Source: JBLMYQ01 sp050258375 (lineage in GTDB: Bacteria > Bacillota > Clostridia > Acetivibrionales > UBA4821). Taken from it: a stretch of 64,000 bases of DNA. The DNA lies in the NCBI GenBank assembly GCA_050258375.1, contig JBLMYQ010000048.1, positions 29,715 to 93,714 on the forward strand. The letters are read 5' to 3'. The position numbers and the translations under genes were made by a program. The first letter of the stretch is position 1. Every line of letters begins with the position of its first letter. Shown here piece after piece: positions 8,810-18,468 of the stretch. The notes beneath the pieces were generated by a model. That model was not told the DNA's origin, searched no databases, and was given only the letters and a program-made list of their open reading frames with translations.

Positions 8810-10267
8810 ATGCTTTTAGAACAGCTTATTGAAGGACTAGACGACATACAGATAATGGATGACATTAAAGAGGTTGAAATCAGCAGTATTGCATATGATT
8901 CAAGAAAGGTTACTCCGGGAAGCCTTTTTGTTTGTATAGAGGGATATAAGGTTGATGGTCATAAGTATATCAGAGAAGCTGTAAATAAAGGTGCTGCTGC
9001 ATTGGTAATACAAAAGGATGTTGTAATGCCTGAGGGATTACCTGTTATAAAGCACAGCAATCCACGAATGATATTAGCAGAAGTATCGGCAAGATTTTAC
9101 AATCGCCCATCGGAAAAATTGAAGCTTATAGGTGTTACCGGCACAAAGGGAAAGACGACAACCACATTCATGATTAAGTCTATATTGGAGCAAGCGGGAC
9201 ATAAGGTAGGCCTTATTGGAACAATTGCAAATTATATAGGTGATAGGGTCGTGGAAGCGCAAAGAACCACTCCAGAATCGCTTGAACTTCAGGAGATGTT
9301 TGCAGATATGCTATCTCAAGGGGTTGATACTGTCGTTATGGAGGTTTCATCCCACTCGCTGGATTTATACAGGGTTCATGCATGTGAATTTGATGTTGGA
9401 GTATTTACTAATCTAACCCAGGATCATCTTGATTTTCATCTTAATTTCGAAAACTATTTTAACGCAAAGGCTAAGCTATTTGATTTATGCAAAGCTGGTA
9501 AAGCCAATATTGATGATGAATATGGACTAAGAATACTGGAAATGGGAAAATGCCCTATGAAATCCTTTGGCATAAAACATACAGCTGATATCAAAGCAAA
9601 AGATATTGATATAAAACCTGAGGGAACAAAATTCAAGGTTGAAACTTCAAAAGGAGAAATAGAAGTGAGTGTTCCGATACCGGGAATTTTTAGTGTATAC
9701 AATTCGCTTTCGGCTATTTCTGCCTGCTTGGAATTTGATGCTGGCAGCAATGATATAATAAAAGGACTTGAAAATTTAAAGGTTCCGGGAAGAGCGGAAA
9801 CTGTCGAAACTAATGGGAAATTCACAGTAATGGTTGACTATGCGCATTCTCCTGACAGCCTTAAAAACATTCTTGAAACAATAAAAGGGTATGCACAGGG
9901 CAGGATTGTAGTAATATTTGGCTGCGGCGGAGACAGAGACCGTACAAAAAGACCTATTATGGGGCGGATTGCAGGCGAGCTTGCAGATTTTACAATTATA
10001 AGCTCTGATAATCCTAGAACTGAAGAGCCTGAGGCTATTATTTCTGAAATTGAGGAAGGTATAAAAGGGACAAAGGGAGAATATATAATAATACCTGACA
10101 GACAGGAAGCCATAAAGTATGCTGTTAAAAATGCAGTAGAAAAGGATATTGTTGTGATAGCTGGCAAGGGACACGAAACCTACCAGGTATTCAAGGATAG
10201 AATAGTGCATTTTGATGATAGAGAAATAGCAACAGAAGCAATAAGACAGTTGATGGCTAATAGTTGA
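8810..10267 (+). CDS. murE: UDP-MurNAc-tripeptide synthetase (meso-DAP adding)
   Basis: A 485-residue cytoplasmic Mur ligase that adds the third residue to UDP-MurNAc-L-Ala-D-Glu. The ATP-binding loop GVTGTKGKTTT is at about 108-118. The DNPR motif (Asp400-Arg403), which in this family selects meso-diaminopimelate rather than lysine, is present, so the wall is predicted to be A1-gamma type. KGHETYQ near the C-terminus is also typical. murF follows after about 28 nt. Confidence 0.96.
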   Translation: MLLEQLIEGLDDIQIMDDIKEVEISSIAYDSRKVTPGSLFVCIEGYKVDGHKYIREAVNKGAAALVIQKDVVMPEGLPVIKHSNPRMILAEVSARFYNRPSEKLKLIGVTGTKGKTTTTFMIKSILEQAGHKVGLIGTIANYIGDRVVEAQRTTPESLELQEMFADMLSQGVDTVVMEVSSHSLDLYRVHACEFDVGVFTNLTQDHLDFHLNFENYFNAKAKLFDLCKAGKANIDDEYGLRILEMGKCPMKSFGIKHTADIKAKDIDIKPEGTKFKVETSKGEIEVSVPIPGIFSVYNSLSAISACLEFDAGSNDIIKGLENLKVPGRAETVETNGKFTVMVDYAHSPDSLKNILETIKGYAQGRIVVIFGCGGDRDRTKRPIMGRIAGELADFTIISSDNPRTEEPEAIISEIEEGIKGTKGEYIIIPDRQEAIKYAVKNAVEKDIVVIAGKGHETYQVFKDRIVHFDDREIATEAIRQLMANS

Positions 10268-10295
10268 TGGTTACTATTCGCAGGGAGGATTGAAG

Positions 10296-11693
10296 ATGCT
10301 CAGTCTTAAGGTTAGTGAAATAGTTGAAGCCACAAACGGAAAGCTGCTTAACGGAAATCCGGAAGTGGAAATAAAAAATATATCTACTGACACACGAAAA
10401 ATAATATCGGGTGATTTATTCATTCCTCTTGTCGGGGATAACTTCGATGGGCATGATTTTATCGCAAAAGCACTTGAAGGTTCTATTTGTGGTTATTTGA
10501 CATCGCGGGAACCGAATATTGTTTCAGATGCCGTTATAATTAAAGTCGACGATACTTTAAAAGCGCTTCAGGATATAGCCGGTTACTATCGTGATAAATT
10601 TAACGTGCCGATTATTGGAGTAACAGGAAGTGTTGGAAAGACAAGTACAAAGGAAATGATTTTTAATGTTTTATCAAAAAAATTTAATGTTTTAAAGACT
10701 CAGGGGAATTTTAACAATCACGTAGGGCTGCCTTTAACGCTGCTAAATTTATCAAAAGAGCATCAGGCGGCAGTGGTTGAAATGGGAATGAGCGGGATGG
10801 GAGAAATTTCAACTTTAAGTAAAATAGCAAAACCGCATATAGCAGTTATAACCAACATAGGTCTTGCTCATATAGGTAAGCTTGGTTCCAAACAAAATAT
10901 TTTAAAGGCTAAGGCAGAGATTTTTGATGGAATGGATGAAGACGGAATTGCTGTGCTAAATGCTGATGATTCAATGTTATTGGAATTGAGAAATTTTATT
11001 AACCGTAATATTACATATGTTGGACTTTTCGAAGAGGCTGAGTTAAAGGCATATAATATAAAGGTTGATGAGAGCTTAAATACAAATTTTAATATTAAAA
11101 TAAAAGACAAGGAATATCTCTTTAAAATATCTGTTCCGGGAATGCATAATGTTTATAATGCTCTTGCTGCTATTGCCATAGGTTTGAGGTTCCGAATTCC
11201 TGTGGAGCAAATGATAGATGCAATTGAGAGCTATAAGCCGGAAAAAATGAGGATGAATATAGTCAAATTAAATAATAACATAAAAGTGTTGAATGATACT
11301 TACAATGCAAATCCTAACTCGATGGAGGAAGCGCTTAAAGTAATGCACCAAATGCCCGGAGCCAGAAAGATTGCGGTTTTAGGAGATATGCTTGAGTTAG
11401 GAGAATGGACCAGGCAGGCTCATTTGGATATTGGGAAAAACGTAGTAAAAAATGGTATAAATCATTTGGTAACGCTTGGTGAAAACAGTAGATTTATTGC
11501 TGAAGGAGCAGCTATGCTGGGAATGTCACAAAGGAAAATCAGTACATGTAATAATATTGAAGAGGCAAATGCCTATTTGTCTAAGCTGGTAAGAGAAGGA
11601 GACGTTATCCTGGTGAAGGGCTCAAGAGGGATGAAGATGGAAGGCATAGTTGATTTCATAACTGAGGAGGTGCAAATTTGCAAATCCAAATAG
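10296..11693 (+). CDS. murF: UDP-MurNAc-tripeptide:D-Ala-D-Ala ligase
   Basis: A 465-residue Mur ligase that adds D-alanyl-D-alanine and completes the pentapeptide. The ATP-binding loop GVTGSVGKTSTKEM, the NNHVGLPLTLL motif, the NDTYNANPNSM motif and the C-terminal VKGSRGMKME motif are all family-specific. The ATG at 10296 lies 7 nt after GGGAGG; the TTG at 10290 would be too close. Its end overlaps the mraY start by 16 nt, implying translational coupling. Confidence 0.96.
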   Translation: MLSLKVSEIVEATNGKLLNGNPEVEIKNISTDTRKIISGDLFIPLVGDNFDGHDFIAKALEGSICGYLTSREPNIVSDAVIIKVDDTLKALQDIAGYYRDKFNVPIIGVTGSVGKTSTKEMIFNVLSKKFNVLKTQGNFNNHVGLPLTLLNLSKEHQAAVVEMGMSGMGEISTLSKIAKPHIAVITNIGLAHIGKLGSKQNILKAKAEIFDGMDEDGIAVLNADDSMLLELRNFINRNITYVGLFEEAELKAYNIKVDESLNTNFNIKIKDKEYLFKISVPGMHNVYNALAAIAIGLRFRIPVEQMIDAIESYKPEKMRMNIVKLNNNIKVLNDTYNANPNSMEEALKVMHQMPGARKIAVLGDMLELGEWTRQAHLDIGKNVVKNGINHLVTLGENSRFIAEGAAMLGMSQRKISTCNNIEEANAYLSKLVREGDVILVKGSRGMKMEGIVDFITEEVQICKSK

Positions 11694-12685
11694 CAGTATT
11701 AATTTCGGCATTTATTCTTACGCTTGTTTCTGGTGCCATGCTTATACCTTTGCTTGAGAGACTAAAATTCGGGCAATTTGTAAGAGATGACGGACCTCAA
11801 TCTCATCTGAGCAAAGCTGGTACGCCAACAATGGGAGGAATAATATTTTTACTGCCAATAGCAATAATTTCCGGATTGTTTAGTGTTAAATATCAGGAAA
11901 TCCTTCCGGTTCTTATCACAACACTTCTTTTTGGATTGGTGGGGTTTCTTGATGATTATATAAAGATAGGCTTAAAAAGGTCAAAAGGGTTAAGTGCAAG
12001 GCAGAAAATACTTGGATTGCTTATAGTTTCAACTGCTTTTGGTTATTACTTGTATAGATTTACTGATTTGGGGACTGCAATTTCGGTGCCTTTTACTGAC
12101 TATTGGTTGGATTTCACCAGAATTCCGGTGCCTTTTACTTTAAATGTAATAAATCTTGAGTGGGCTTTTATACCTTTTATAGTAATTGTAATGCTTGCGG
12201 CGACAAATAGTGTTAATCTTACTGATGGTCTTGATGGTTTGGCAGCGGGAGTAAGCCTTATAATTATGGTGTTTTTTGCTGTGGCAGCAATTATATCCGA
12301 AAATATCGGACTCACAATTGTTTTTTGTTCTATTGCCGGGGCATGTCTTGGTTTCCTTGCTTACAATATGAAGCCCGCAAAGGTTTTCATGGGAGATACT
12401 GGCTCGTTGGCTCTTGGGGGAGCAATTGCTTCAGCGGGTATTGTGTTAAAAATGCCATTAGTACTGCTGATTGTAGCTGGAGTTTGTGTTATAGAAGCTA
12501 TTTCGGTTATAATTCAGGTCGCTGTATTTAAAAAAACAAAGAAGCGGGTATTCAAAATGGCCCCGATTCATCACCATTTTGAGCTTTCCGGATGGAGCGA
12601 GAACCGGGTTGTTTGGACTTTTTGGATAGCAACTGTTATACTTTGTATAATAGGATTTGTGTCATTACGATATACTATACTCTAA
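11678..12685 (+). CDS. mraY: phospho-MurNAc-pentapeptide transferase
   Basis: A polytopic membrane enzyme of 335 residues that makes lipid I from UDP-MurNAc-pentapeptide and undecaprenyl phosphate. The conserved loops are present: SHLSKAGTPTMGG, FLDDYIKIGLKRSKGL, NSVNLTDGLDGLAAG and the HHHFELSGW motif. The TTG start follows GAGGAGGTG by 7 nt inside murF. In B. subtilis murD follows; here the next gene, ftsW, begins 11 nt later. Confidence 0.96.
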   Translation: MQIQIAVLISAFILTLVSGAMLIPLLERLKFGQFVRDDGPQSHLSKAGTPTMGGIIFLLPIAIISGLFSVKYQEILPVLITTLLFGLVGFLDDYIKIGLKRSKGLSARQKILGLLIVSTAFGYYLYRFTDLGTAISVPFTDYWLDFTRIPVPFTLNVINLEWAFIPFIVIVMLAATNSVNLTDGLDGLAAGVSLIIMVFFAVAAIISENIGLTIVFCSIAGACLGFLAYNMKPAKVFMGDTGSLALGGAIASAGIVLKMPLVLLIVAGVCVIEAISVIIQVAVFKKTKKRVFKMAPIHHHFELSGWSENRVVWTFWIATVILCIIGFVSLRYTIL

Positions 12686-12696
12686 TGGAGGGTATC

Positions 12697-13809
12697 ATGC
12701 AGAACAAAAAACCATTTGATTTTGGCATATTCATAGTAATTCTTCTTCTTCTGGCGGGTGGAATAATAATGGTTTTCAGTGCCAGTGAAGATTTTGCCCT
12801 GAGAGTTTTTAACAACAGCTATCATTTCCTTATAAGACAGCTCCTTTGGGCGGCAATAGGTATTTTTACGATGCTGTTTGTGTCCAAAATTGATTATAGA
12901 ATCTGGGGGAAATTTTCCGGAATAATATTATTTATTAGCATATCCCTTCTTATAATTGTTTTAATTCCACATGTCGGAATAAGCAGAAACGGAGCTCAAA
13001 GATGGATAAATCTAGGTTTTACTGATTTACAGCCTTCAGAAATAGCAAAGCTGGCTGTAATATTATTTTTCTCATATAGATTATCACGTGAAAAAGATAA
13101 AATTAAAGATTTCTGGTCAGGATTGATGCCTTACCTGATTTGGATGGGTATTATTATTGGATTGCTTTTTCTGGAGCCGCATAAAAGCTGTGCTGTTGTT
13201 ATTGCTGGACTTGGAGCGGTTATTCTTTTTACGGCTGGAGCACGTATATGGCATTTTGTCATCCTCTCGATTCCGGCGGCGCTGCTGTTTCTAAAGGTAG
13301 CTATTTCTGATCAATATAGTATGAAAAGACTTGTAGCTTTTCTTGATCCATGGAGTGACCCAAAAGGAGTAGGGTGGCAGGTTGTAAACTCGCTTTATGC
13401 CATAGGCTCAGGAGGGTTGTTCGGTCTTGGACTTGGGAGAAGCAGACAAAAATTCGGGTATGTTCCGGAACCTCATAACGACTATATTTTTTCAATTTTT
13501 GCAGAAGAGATGGGGTTTATAGGTGTTGTTACAGTTATACTTTTATTCCTGATTTTTATATGGAGAGGGCTAAGGATTGCAATGCATGCACCTGATAACT
13601 TTTCGAGCCTGTTAGCAACAGGAATTACTTCATTGGTTGCAATACAATTTATTATTAATATTGCAGTTATTACAGCATCAGCTCCGCCGACCGGTATGCC
13701 GCTTCCGTTTTTTAGCTATGGGGGTTCATCACTATTGTTTCTAATGGTTGGAATGGGTATATTGCTGAATATTTCACGGCATGAGTCTTCTCGAACTCGA
13801 AGCGGATAA
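12697..13809 (+). CDS. ftsW: SEDS glycosyltransferase FtsW/SpoVE
   Basis: A polytopic SEDS-family peptidoglycan polymerase, 370 residues, about ten membrane segments. Signatures include NGAQRWINLGFTDLQPSE, LLFLEPHKS, GLGLGRSRQKFGYVPEPHND and FFSYGGSSLL. It is the polymerase partner of the class B PBP encoded upstream. Position before murG is that of spoVE in B. subtilis, so it may serve division, cortex formation or both. The ATG at 12697 has GGAGGG just upstream; a longer reading frame open into mraY is not used. Confidence 0.93.
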   Translation: MQNKKPFDFGIFIVILLLLAGGIIMVFSASEDFALRVFNNSYHFLIRQLLWAAIGIFTMLFVSKIDYRIWGKFSGIILFISISLLIIVLIPHVGISRNGAQRWINLGFTDLQPSEIAKLAVILFFSYRLSREKDKIKDFWSGLMPYLIWMGIIIGLLFLEPHKSCAVVIAGLGAVILFTAGARIWHFVILSIPAALLFLKVAISDQYSMKRLVAFLDPWSDPKGVGWQVVNSLYAIGSGGLFGLGLGRSRQKFGYVPEPHNDYIFSIFAEEMGFIGVVTVILLFLIFIWRGLRIAMHAPDNFSSLLATGITSLVAIQFIINIAVITASAPPTGMPLPFFSYGGSSLLFLMVGMGILLNISRHESSRTRSG

Positions 13810-13814
13810 CTTAC

Positions 13815-13931
13815 GACCCTCCTATCCTCCCTCAAAAAGGGAGTGAACAGTGGAGAACTAGAGTAATATTAGACGAATTATTCTTGAAAAAGTCTTCTAT
13901 TCGCCTCCTTGCAAGGAGGGATAGGGAGGTC
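13815..13931. repeat. 117-bp inverted-repeat element between ftsW and murG
   Basis: The left tip GACCCTCCTATCCTCCCTC (13815-13833) is an imperfect inverted copy of the right tip (13913-13931). The interior is noncoding. The GGAGGTCAAATAT at 13925-13937 is repeated at 13941-13953, where the second copy is the murG ribosome site, suggesting a target or site duplication. The shape is that of a miniature inverted-repeat element. Confidence 0.65.
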
Positions 13932-13956
13932 AAATATATTGGAGGTCAAATATTCA

Positions 13957-15069
13957 ATGAGAGTCATAATAGCTGGTGGTGGTACCGCTGGTCATATTAA
14001 TCCGGGAATAGCAGTAGCAAAGTGTATCAAATCAAAATATAAGGACGCTGAATTTCTTTTTGTTGGAACTGAAAGAGGATTGGAAAAGGAGCTTGTTCCT
14101 GCTGAAGATTTCAAAATTGAATTTATAAAAGCAAGAGGATTAACTAGAAAGTTTTCACTAGATATATTTTTTACGGCAAGTGATATGATTAAAGGTTATG
14201 CTGAGGCAAAAAAAATAATAAAGGAGTTTAAGCCGGATGTGGTTCTTGGAATGGGAGGATATGTTTGCTTCCCTGTTATGATGGCTGCTTCAAGGCTTAG
14301 AATTCCTACATTGATACATGAATCAAATTCACTTCCGGGAATTGCAAATAAAATTCTTTCAAGGTTTGTAACTACTGTAGCAGTGAGCTTTAAGGATTCT
14401 GAGAAATATTTCAAAAAAGCAAAAAAGCTAGTGTTTACCGGGAACCCTGTTAGAGAAGAAATCTTTACTTTTTCAAGAGAAGAAGCAAGGGTGGAAGAGG
14501 GTCTGCAAAAAGATGCTGCTCTGGTTCTTGTTTTTGGCGGGAGCAGGGGAGCACAAAAAATAAATCAAGCTATTATTGAGATGATAAAAATAAAGAAAGG
14601 AATACTTCCATATAATTTGATTCTCTCAACAGGAAAAACACAGTATGAAGCTGTGCTTGAGAAGCTAAAAGAAAGTGGATACCCAATTGAAGAGCTTGAA
14701 AATATCAAAATTGTTCCTTATATTTATGATATGCCCAGATATTTATCTGCATCTGATTTGATAGTCGGAAGAGCCGGTGCTGTTACGGTAAGTGAGATTA
14801 CTGCGGCAGGAGTGGCATCAATACTTATTCCATTTCCATATGCTACCGAAAATCATCAAGAGTTTAATGCCCGTTCGCTTGAGATGAATGGTGCCTCAAT
14901 AGTTATACTTGATAAGGATTTAACGGGAGAGATATTGAACCAGCAGATAACAAGTCTGGTTGATAATAAAGAGCAGCTTTTAAGAATGGCTAAAAGTGCA
15001 AAGAAAATGGGCGTTTTAGATGCGGCGCAAAAAATTGTTGCAGTAATTGAGGAATCAATAAATAAATAA
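13957..15069 (+). CDS. murG: MurG: UDP-GlcNAc transferase to lipid I
   Basis: A 370-residue GT-B glycosyltransferase at the inner membrane face that turns lipid I into lipid II. The N-terminal GGGTAGHINPGIA loop, the second GGSRGAQKIN loop and the acceptor/donor motifs GRAGAVTVSEI and ATENHQEFNARSLE are present. The ATG at 13957 lies 10 nt after GGAGGT and begins MRVIIAGGGTAGH as in homologues. The start region follows an inserted short element that duplicates its ribosome site. Confidence 0.96.
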   Translation: MRVIIAGGGTAGHINPGIAVAKCIKSKYKDAEFLFVGTERGLEKELVPAEDFKIEFIKARGLTRKFSLDIFFTASDMIKGYAEAKKIIKEFKPDVVLGMGGYVCFPVMMAASRLRIPTLIHESNSLPGIANKILSRFVTTVAVSFKDSEKYFKKAKKLVFTGNPVREEIFTFSREEARVEEGLQKDAALVLVFGGSRGAQKINQAIIEMIKIKKGILPYNLILSTGKTQYEAVLEKLKESGYPIEELENIKIVPYIYDMPRYLSASDLIVGRAGAVTVSEITAAGVASILIPFPYATENHQEFNARSLEMNGASIVILDKDLTGEILNQQITSLVDNKEQLLRMAKSAKKMGVLDAAQKIVAVIEESINK

Positions 15070-15174
15070 GTTTATATATAATCCCTTACAGTAGTACAGG
15101 TAACAAAAAATTCCAAAACGCATAATATGTAATTATGATTGGAATAAGAAGGTATTGTACTGGAGGGAGAAGAC

Positions 15175-16446
15175 TTGGAGATATATACAATACACGGTGG
15201 TAAAAAGCTAAACGGGTCTGTTAAAATAGAAGGCTCGAAAAACGCTGTGCTACCTATATTGGCTGCCTGTATCATAAGTGGTGGAAAAAATGTTTTACAT
15301 AATTGTCCGGGATTAAGAGATGTTTCAGTAATGCTTAATATTTTAGAGGTTATTGGCTGCAAGGTTGAAAAGATAGATGAAATGCTTGTTGTAGATACTT
15401 CTGAAATAATAACAAGTGAAATTCCTGATAAGCTCGTAAGGGAAATGCGTTCATCTGTTGTGGTTCTTGGAGCTATGCTTACAAGAATGAAAAAAACCAT
15501 ACTAAGTTATCCGGGTGGATGTGAAATTGGTACAAGACCAATAGATTTGCATATTAAGGGTCTTAGAGAGTTAGGAGCCAAAATATCTGAGGTCGGAGGA
15601 TATTTATTATGCGAAGCAGAAAATCTTGTTGGAGCAGATATTAACCTCGATTTTCCAAGCGTAGGGGCTACGGAAAATATAATGCTTGCCGCTGTGGGAG
15701 CTGAAGGAACGACAATTATCAGGAATGCAGCCAGAGAGCCTGAAGTTGTAGATTTGCAGAACTTCTTAAATGCTATAGGATGTAAAATAAATGGCGCAGG
15801 ATCAAACATTATACGAATATATGGTGTTAAAAACTTCAGGCCTGCAGAATATACAATAATGCCTGATAGAATTGTTGCAGGTACTTACTTGGCAATGGCG
15901 GCGGCAACCTCAGGCAGCATTGAGATTACCAATGTAGTGCCGGAGCATTTTAGTGCATTATTATTCAAGCTTAAAGAAACAGGGTGTAAATTAAAAATTG
16001 GAAAAAGTAAGATTCAGATTGAGTCACCTAAAAAACTGTTAGCTATAGATACTATTAAAACTCTGCCTTATCCGGCATTTCCGACTGATTTGCAGGCACC
16101 AATGCTTTCGCTGATGACTATAGCTTCGGGAACAAGTATCATAGTTGAAAACATATTTGAAAATCGTTTTAAGCATGTAAATGAATTAATAAAAATGGGA
16201 GCTAAAATAACTATAGAAGGAAGAACGGCTATTGTTAAAGGTGTAAATAAGCTTCACGGCGCACATGTGGTGGCTAAAGATTTAAGAGGCGGAGCTGCAT
16301 TAATTCTTGCCGGTCTTGCGGCTGAAGGAGAAACGGTAATTGAGGGAATTCATCATATAGAAAGAGGATACGAGATAGTGCATGAGAAGCTAGGAACGTT
16401 AGGCGCAGATATAAGTAAAGATGTTAAAAATGATTTAAAGGAATAG
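15175..16446 (+). CDS. murA: UDP-N-acetylglucosamine 1-carboxyvinyltransferase
   Basis: A 423-residue enolpyruvyl transferase catalysing the first committed peptidoglycan step; the fosfomycin target. The catalytic loop GGCEIGTRPID carries Cys116, matching Cys115 of E. coli. KNAVLPILAA at the N-terminus and LRGGAALILAGLAAEG near the C-terminus are family features. The TTG start lies after GGAGGGA. Clostridia often have two murA genes; which paralogue this is cannot be told here. It sits where B. subtilis has murB. Confidence 0.95.
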   Translation: MEIYTIHGGKKLNGSVKIEGSKNAVLPILAACIISGGKNVLHNCPGLRDVSVMLNILEVIGCKVEKIDEMLVVDTSEIITSEIPDKLVREMRSSVVVLGAMLTRMKKTILSYPGGCEIGTRPIDLHIKGLRELGAKISEVGGYLLCEAENLVGADINLDFPSVGATENIMLAAVGAEGTTIIRNAAREPEVVDLQNFLNAIGCKINGAGSNIIRIYGVKNFRPAEYTIMPDRIVAGTYLAMAAATSGSIEITNVVPEHFSALLFKLKETGCKLKIGKSKIQIESPKKLLAIDTIKTLPYPAFPTDLQAPMLSLMTIASGTSIIVENIFENRFKHVNELIKMGAKITIEGRTAIVKGVNKLHGAHVVAKDLRGGAALILAGLAAEGETVIEGIHHIERGYEIVHEKLGTLGADISKDVKNDLKE

Positions 16447-16465
16447 GAATTAAGACCTATTCCTT
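16438..16465 (+). other. hairpin spanning the murA stop codon
   Basis: A 10-bp perfect stem AAGGAATAGG/CCTATTCCTT around an 8-nt loop, overlapping the murA stop (TAG at 16444-16446). No T-run follows; the function is unclear and may be RNA stability. Confidence 0.5.
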
Positions 16466-16492
16466 CACAAAAGAAAAAAGGCAGGGTAATGT

Positions 16493-17257
16493 ATGAGTAA
16501 GAATAAAAATGATGAGCTTAAGAAAAATGGATATGCAGGAATTCTGATAATAATTTTATTGATAATACTTGTCATGGTATTTATCTTGTTTACACCTTTT
16601 TTTAACATTAAGTATATTGATGTATCAGGGGCAAAGAAAATTTCTTCAACAAAAATTATTGCCCTTTCAGGAGTTTGCTATGGACAAAACATGTTTAAAA
16701 TCAGTCTTTTTAAGGCTGAACAGCAAATAAAAAATGGTGAGCCATATATTGAAAGAGCAAAGATGTCGCGTAAGCTTCCTAATTGTATAACTATAAATGT
16801 ATCTGAAAGAGTTCCTGTAGGTGCAGTAGAATATATGGGTTCATATATATTGGTAGATAGGAATGGTTATGCACTTGAAATTACTACTGATATCAGAGAC
16901 AAAAATATTGTGGAATTAAAGGGTATAATTTTAAAAGGAGTGACAATAGGAAAAAAGATTTCTGAAGGAGAATTGGACAAGCTTAAAACCTGTTTGGGGC
17001 TGTTGGAACTGCTGGAAAAAAATAATCTTATTTCTAAAGTTGAATATATTGATGTTAAGGATATAAAAAATGTTATAATGTTTGTTGATAGAAGATTAGA
17101 TGTAAAATTCGGAAATGCAGAAGAATTAAATTCTGCTGTGTTATGCAAATATCGATTGGATTTCCTAAAATCTATAATTGATAAAATACCTAAAAATCAA
17201 GCTGGAGAAATTAATCTTACAACAGATAATCCTATATTTAAACCTATTGAAGACTAA
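16493..17257 (+). CDS. ftsQ: cell division protein FtsQ/DivIB
   Basis: A 254-residue bitopic division protein: short cytoplasmic N-terminus, one membrane segment (ILIIILLIILVMVFILF), then an extracytoplasmic POTRA domain (NIKYIDVSGAKKISSTKI) and beta domain. It bridges FtsL/DivIC and the septal synthase. It lies between murA and the DUF881 gene, the expected order for Firmicutes. Confidence 0.9.
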   Translation: MSKNKNDELKKNGYAGILIIILLIILVMVFILFTPFFNIKYIDVSGAKKISSTKIIALSGVCYGQNMFKISLFKAEQQIKNGEPYIERAKMSRKLPNCITINVSERVPVGAVEYMGSYILVDRNGYALEITTDIRDKNIVELKGIILKGVTIGKKISEGELDKLKTCLGLLELLEKNNLISKVEYIDVKDIKNVIMFVDRRLDVKFGNAEELNSAVLCKYRLDFLKSIIDKIPKNQAGEINLTTDNPIFKPIED

Positions 17258-17280
17258 TTAGACTGAAAGGAGCAGTGACT

Positions 17281-18015
17281 TTGAGAAACAAAGGCTTTCA
17301 AGTAACAATTGCATTAATTTGTCTTGTTTTAGGACTTATGCTTGCAGTGCAGTTTAAAAGTATAAAGAAAATTAATTCCGGAGGCATTGACAAGATGAGA
17401 GCTAGTGAATTGCAATCAGCTCTTTCTTCAGCTAATGAAAAGCTGGATGATGCAAAGCGGGAATTAGCCTCGAAGGAGAGAAAAATAGAACAGTATCAGG
17501 AAGCTGCGGCCAAGGGAGGAAATCTTGGGCAAATAATACAAAAAGATATAACTCAGGCTAAGCTTCTTGCTGGACTGACTGCTGCACAGGGACCCGGTAT
17601 AATTGTAACCCTTAATGACAGTAAGGTTAGAAATGAACAAGAAGATGTAAACGAAAACTATTTTGTTATACATGACAGTGATATCTTGCTTGTAATTAAT
17701 GAGCTCAGGGCAAGTGGTGCGGAAGCTATTTCATTAAATGACCAGCGAGTGATTGCAACAAGTGAGATAAGATGTGCAGGACCTGTTTTAAGTATAAATA
17801 ACACCAGGACATCAGCTCCGTTTAAGATAAAAGCGATAGGAAATGCAATTGATATGGAGAATGCTTTGAAAATGAGAGATGGAGTAGTTGATGCTTTGCA
17901 GCAGTGGGGTATAGAAATATCAATCAGCAAAGAGGATAATATGGTTGTGCCAGGCTATGATGGGGCACTGACATTTAAATATGCTATACCTTTCAAGGAA
18001 GGGGGTAACGAATAA
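17281..18015 (+). CDS. DUF881 family protein (YlxW/YlxX-like)
   Basis: A protein of about 244 residues with an N-terminal membrane anchor, a coiled-coil segment (ELQSALSSANEKLDDAKREL) and a DUF881 domain beginning LLAGLTAAQGPGIIVTLND. The family is always near divIB-ftsAZ in Firmicutes, but its biochemical role is not established. The TTG at 17281 has better spacing to AAAGGAG than the in-frame GTG at 17275. It overlaps the next gene by one base. Confidence 0.88.
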   Translation: MRNKGFQVTIALICLVLGLMLAVQFKSIKKINSGGIDKMRASELQSALSSANEKLDDAKRELASKERKIEQYQEAAAKGGNLGQIIQKDITQAKLLAGLTAAQGPGIIVTLNDSKVRNEQEDVNENYFVIHDSDILLVINELRASGAEAISLNDQRVIATSEIRCAGPVLSINNTRTSAPFKIKAIGNAIDMENALKMRDGVVDALQQWGIEISISKEDNMVVPGYDGALTFKYAIPFKEGGNE

Positions 18016-18344
18016 TGTATCTGGCTTTAATTGGTTTGATATTGGGTGCTGTAATGGGCATATTTATTCCTTATAGCATACCTATGGCATATTCTAAATA
18101 TATGGCAGTTGCAATTCTTGCTTGCCTTGATAGTGTATTCGGAGGTTATGCAGCTTCTGTTCAGGGTAAATTTGATATGAAAATATTTATTTCCGGATTC
18201 TTTGGAAATGCTTTGCTGGCTGCAGGTCTTGCGTTTATTGGTGATAAACTTGGGGCAGATATTTACATGGCAGCAGTTTTTGCTTTCGGGAACAGGATGT
18301 TTATAAACTTTGCAATAATTAGAAGATACCTATTGAATAAATAA
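18015..18344 (+). CDS. sbp: small basic protein family (DUF1290, Sbp)
   Basis: A 109-residue, three- to four-segment membrane protein with the conserved stretch AVAILACLDSVFGGYAA and the ending FGNRMFINFAIIRRYLL. The family lies next to ftsA in B. subtilis (sbp) and has no proven biochemical function. Its ATG shares a base with the preceding stop codon. Confidence 0.9.
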   Translation: MYLALIGLILGAVMGIFIPYSIPMAYSKYMAVAILACLDSVFGGYAASVQGKFDMKIFISGFFGNALLAAGLAFIGDKLGADIYMAAVFAFGNRMFINFAIIRRYLLNK

Positions 18345-18411
18345 AAAAAAAGGAATAATATAGTAAAGAAAATAATTTTATTTAAAAAATATATTGTTTT
18401 TGTCTGGATTC

Positions 18412-18420
18412 TGATATAAT
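18412..18420 (+). promoter_or_regulatory. extended -10 promoter upstream of ftsA
   Basis: TGATATAAT gives TG plus one base plus TATAAT (18415-18420), with a weak TTGTTT about 15 nt upstream. It suggests extra transcription of ftsAZ independent of the mraZ promoter. Confidence 0.55.
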
Positions 18421-18468
18421 GTTGTTTAAAATGAACGGGATTTATATTTAAAGGGGGTAATTAAGCTT

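Noticed and set aside
12592..12696. Longer N-terminus for FtsW
   Set aside because: The extension lies inside mraY in another frame, lacks a ribosome site and is not FtsW-like; ATG 12697 is standard.
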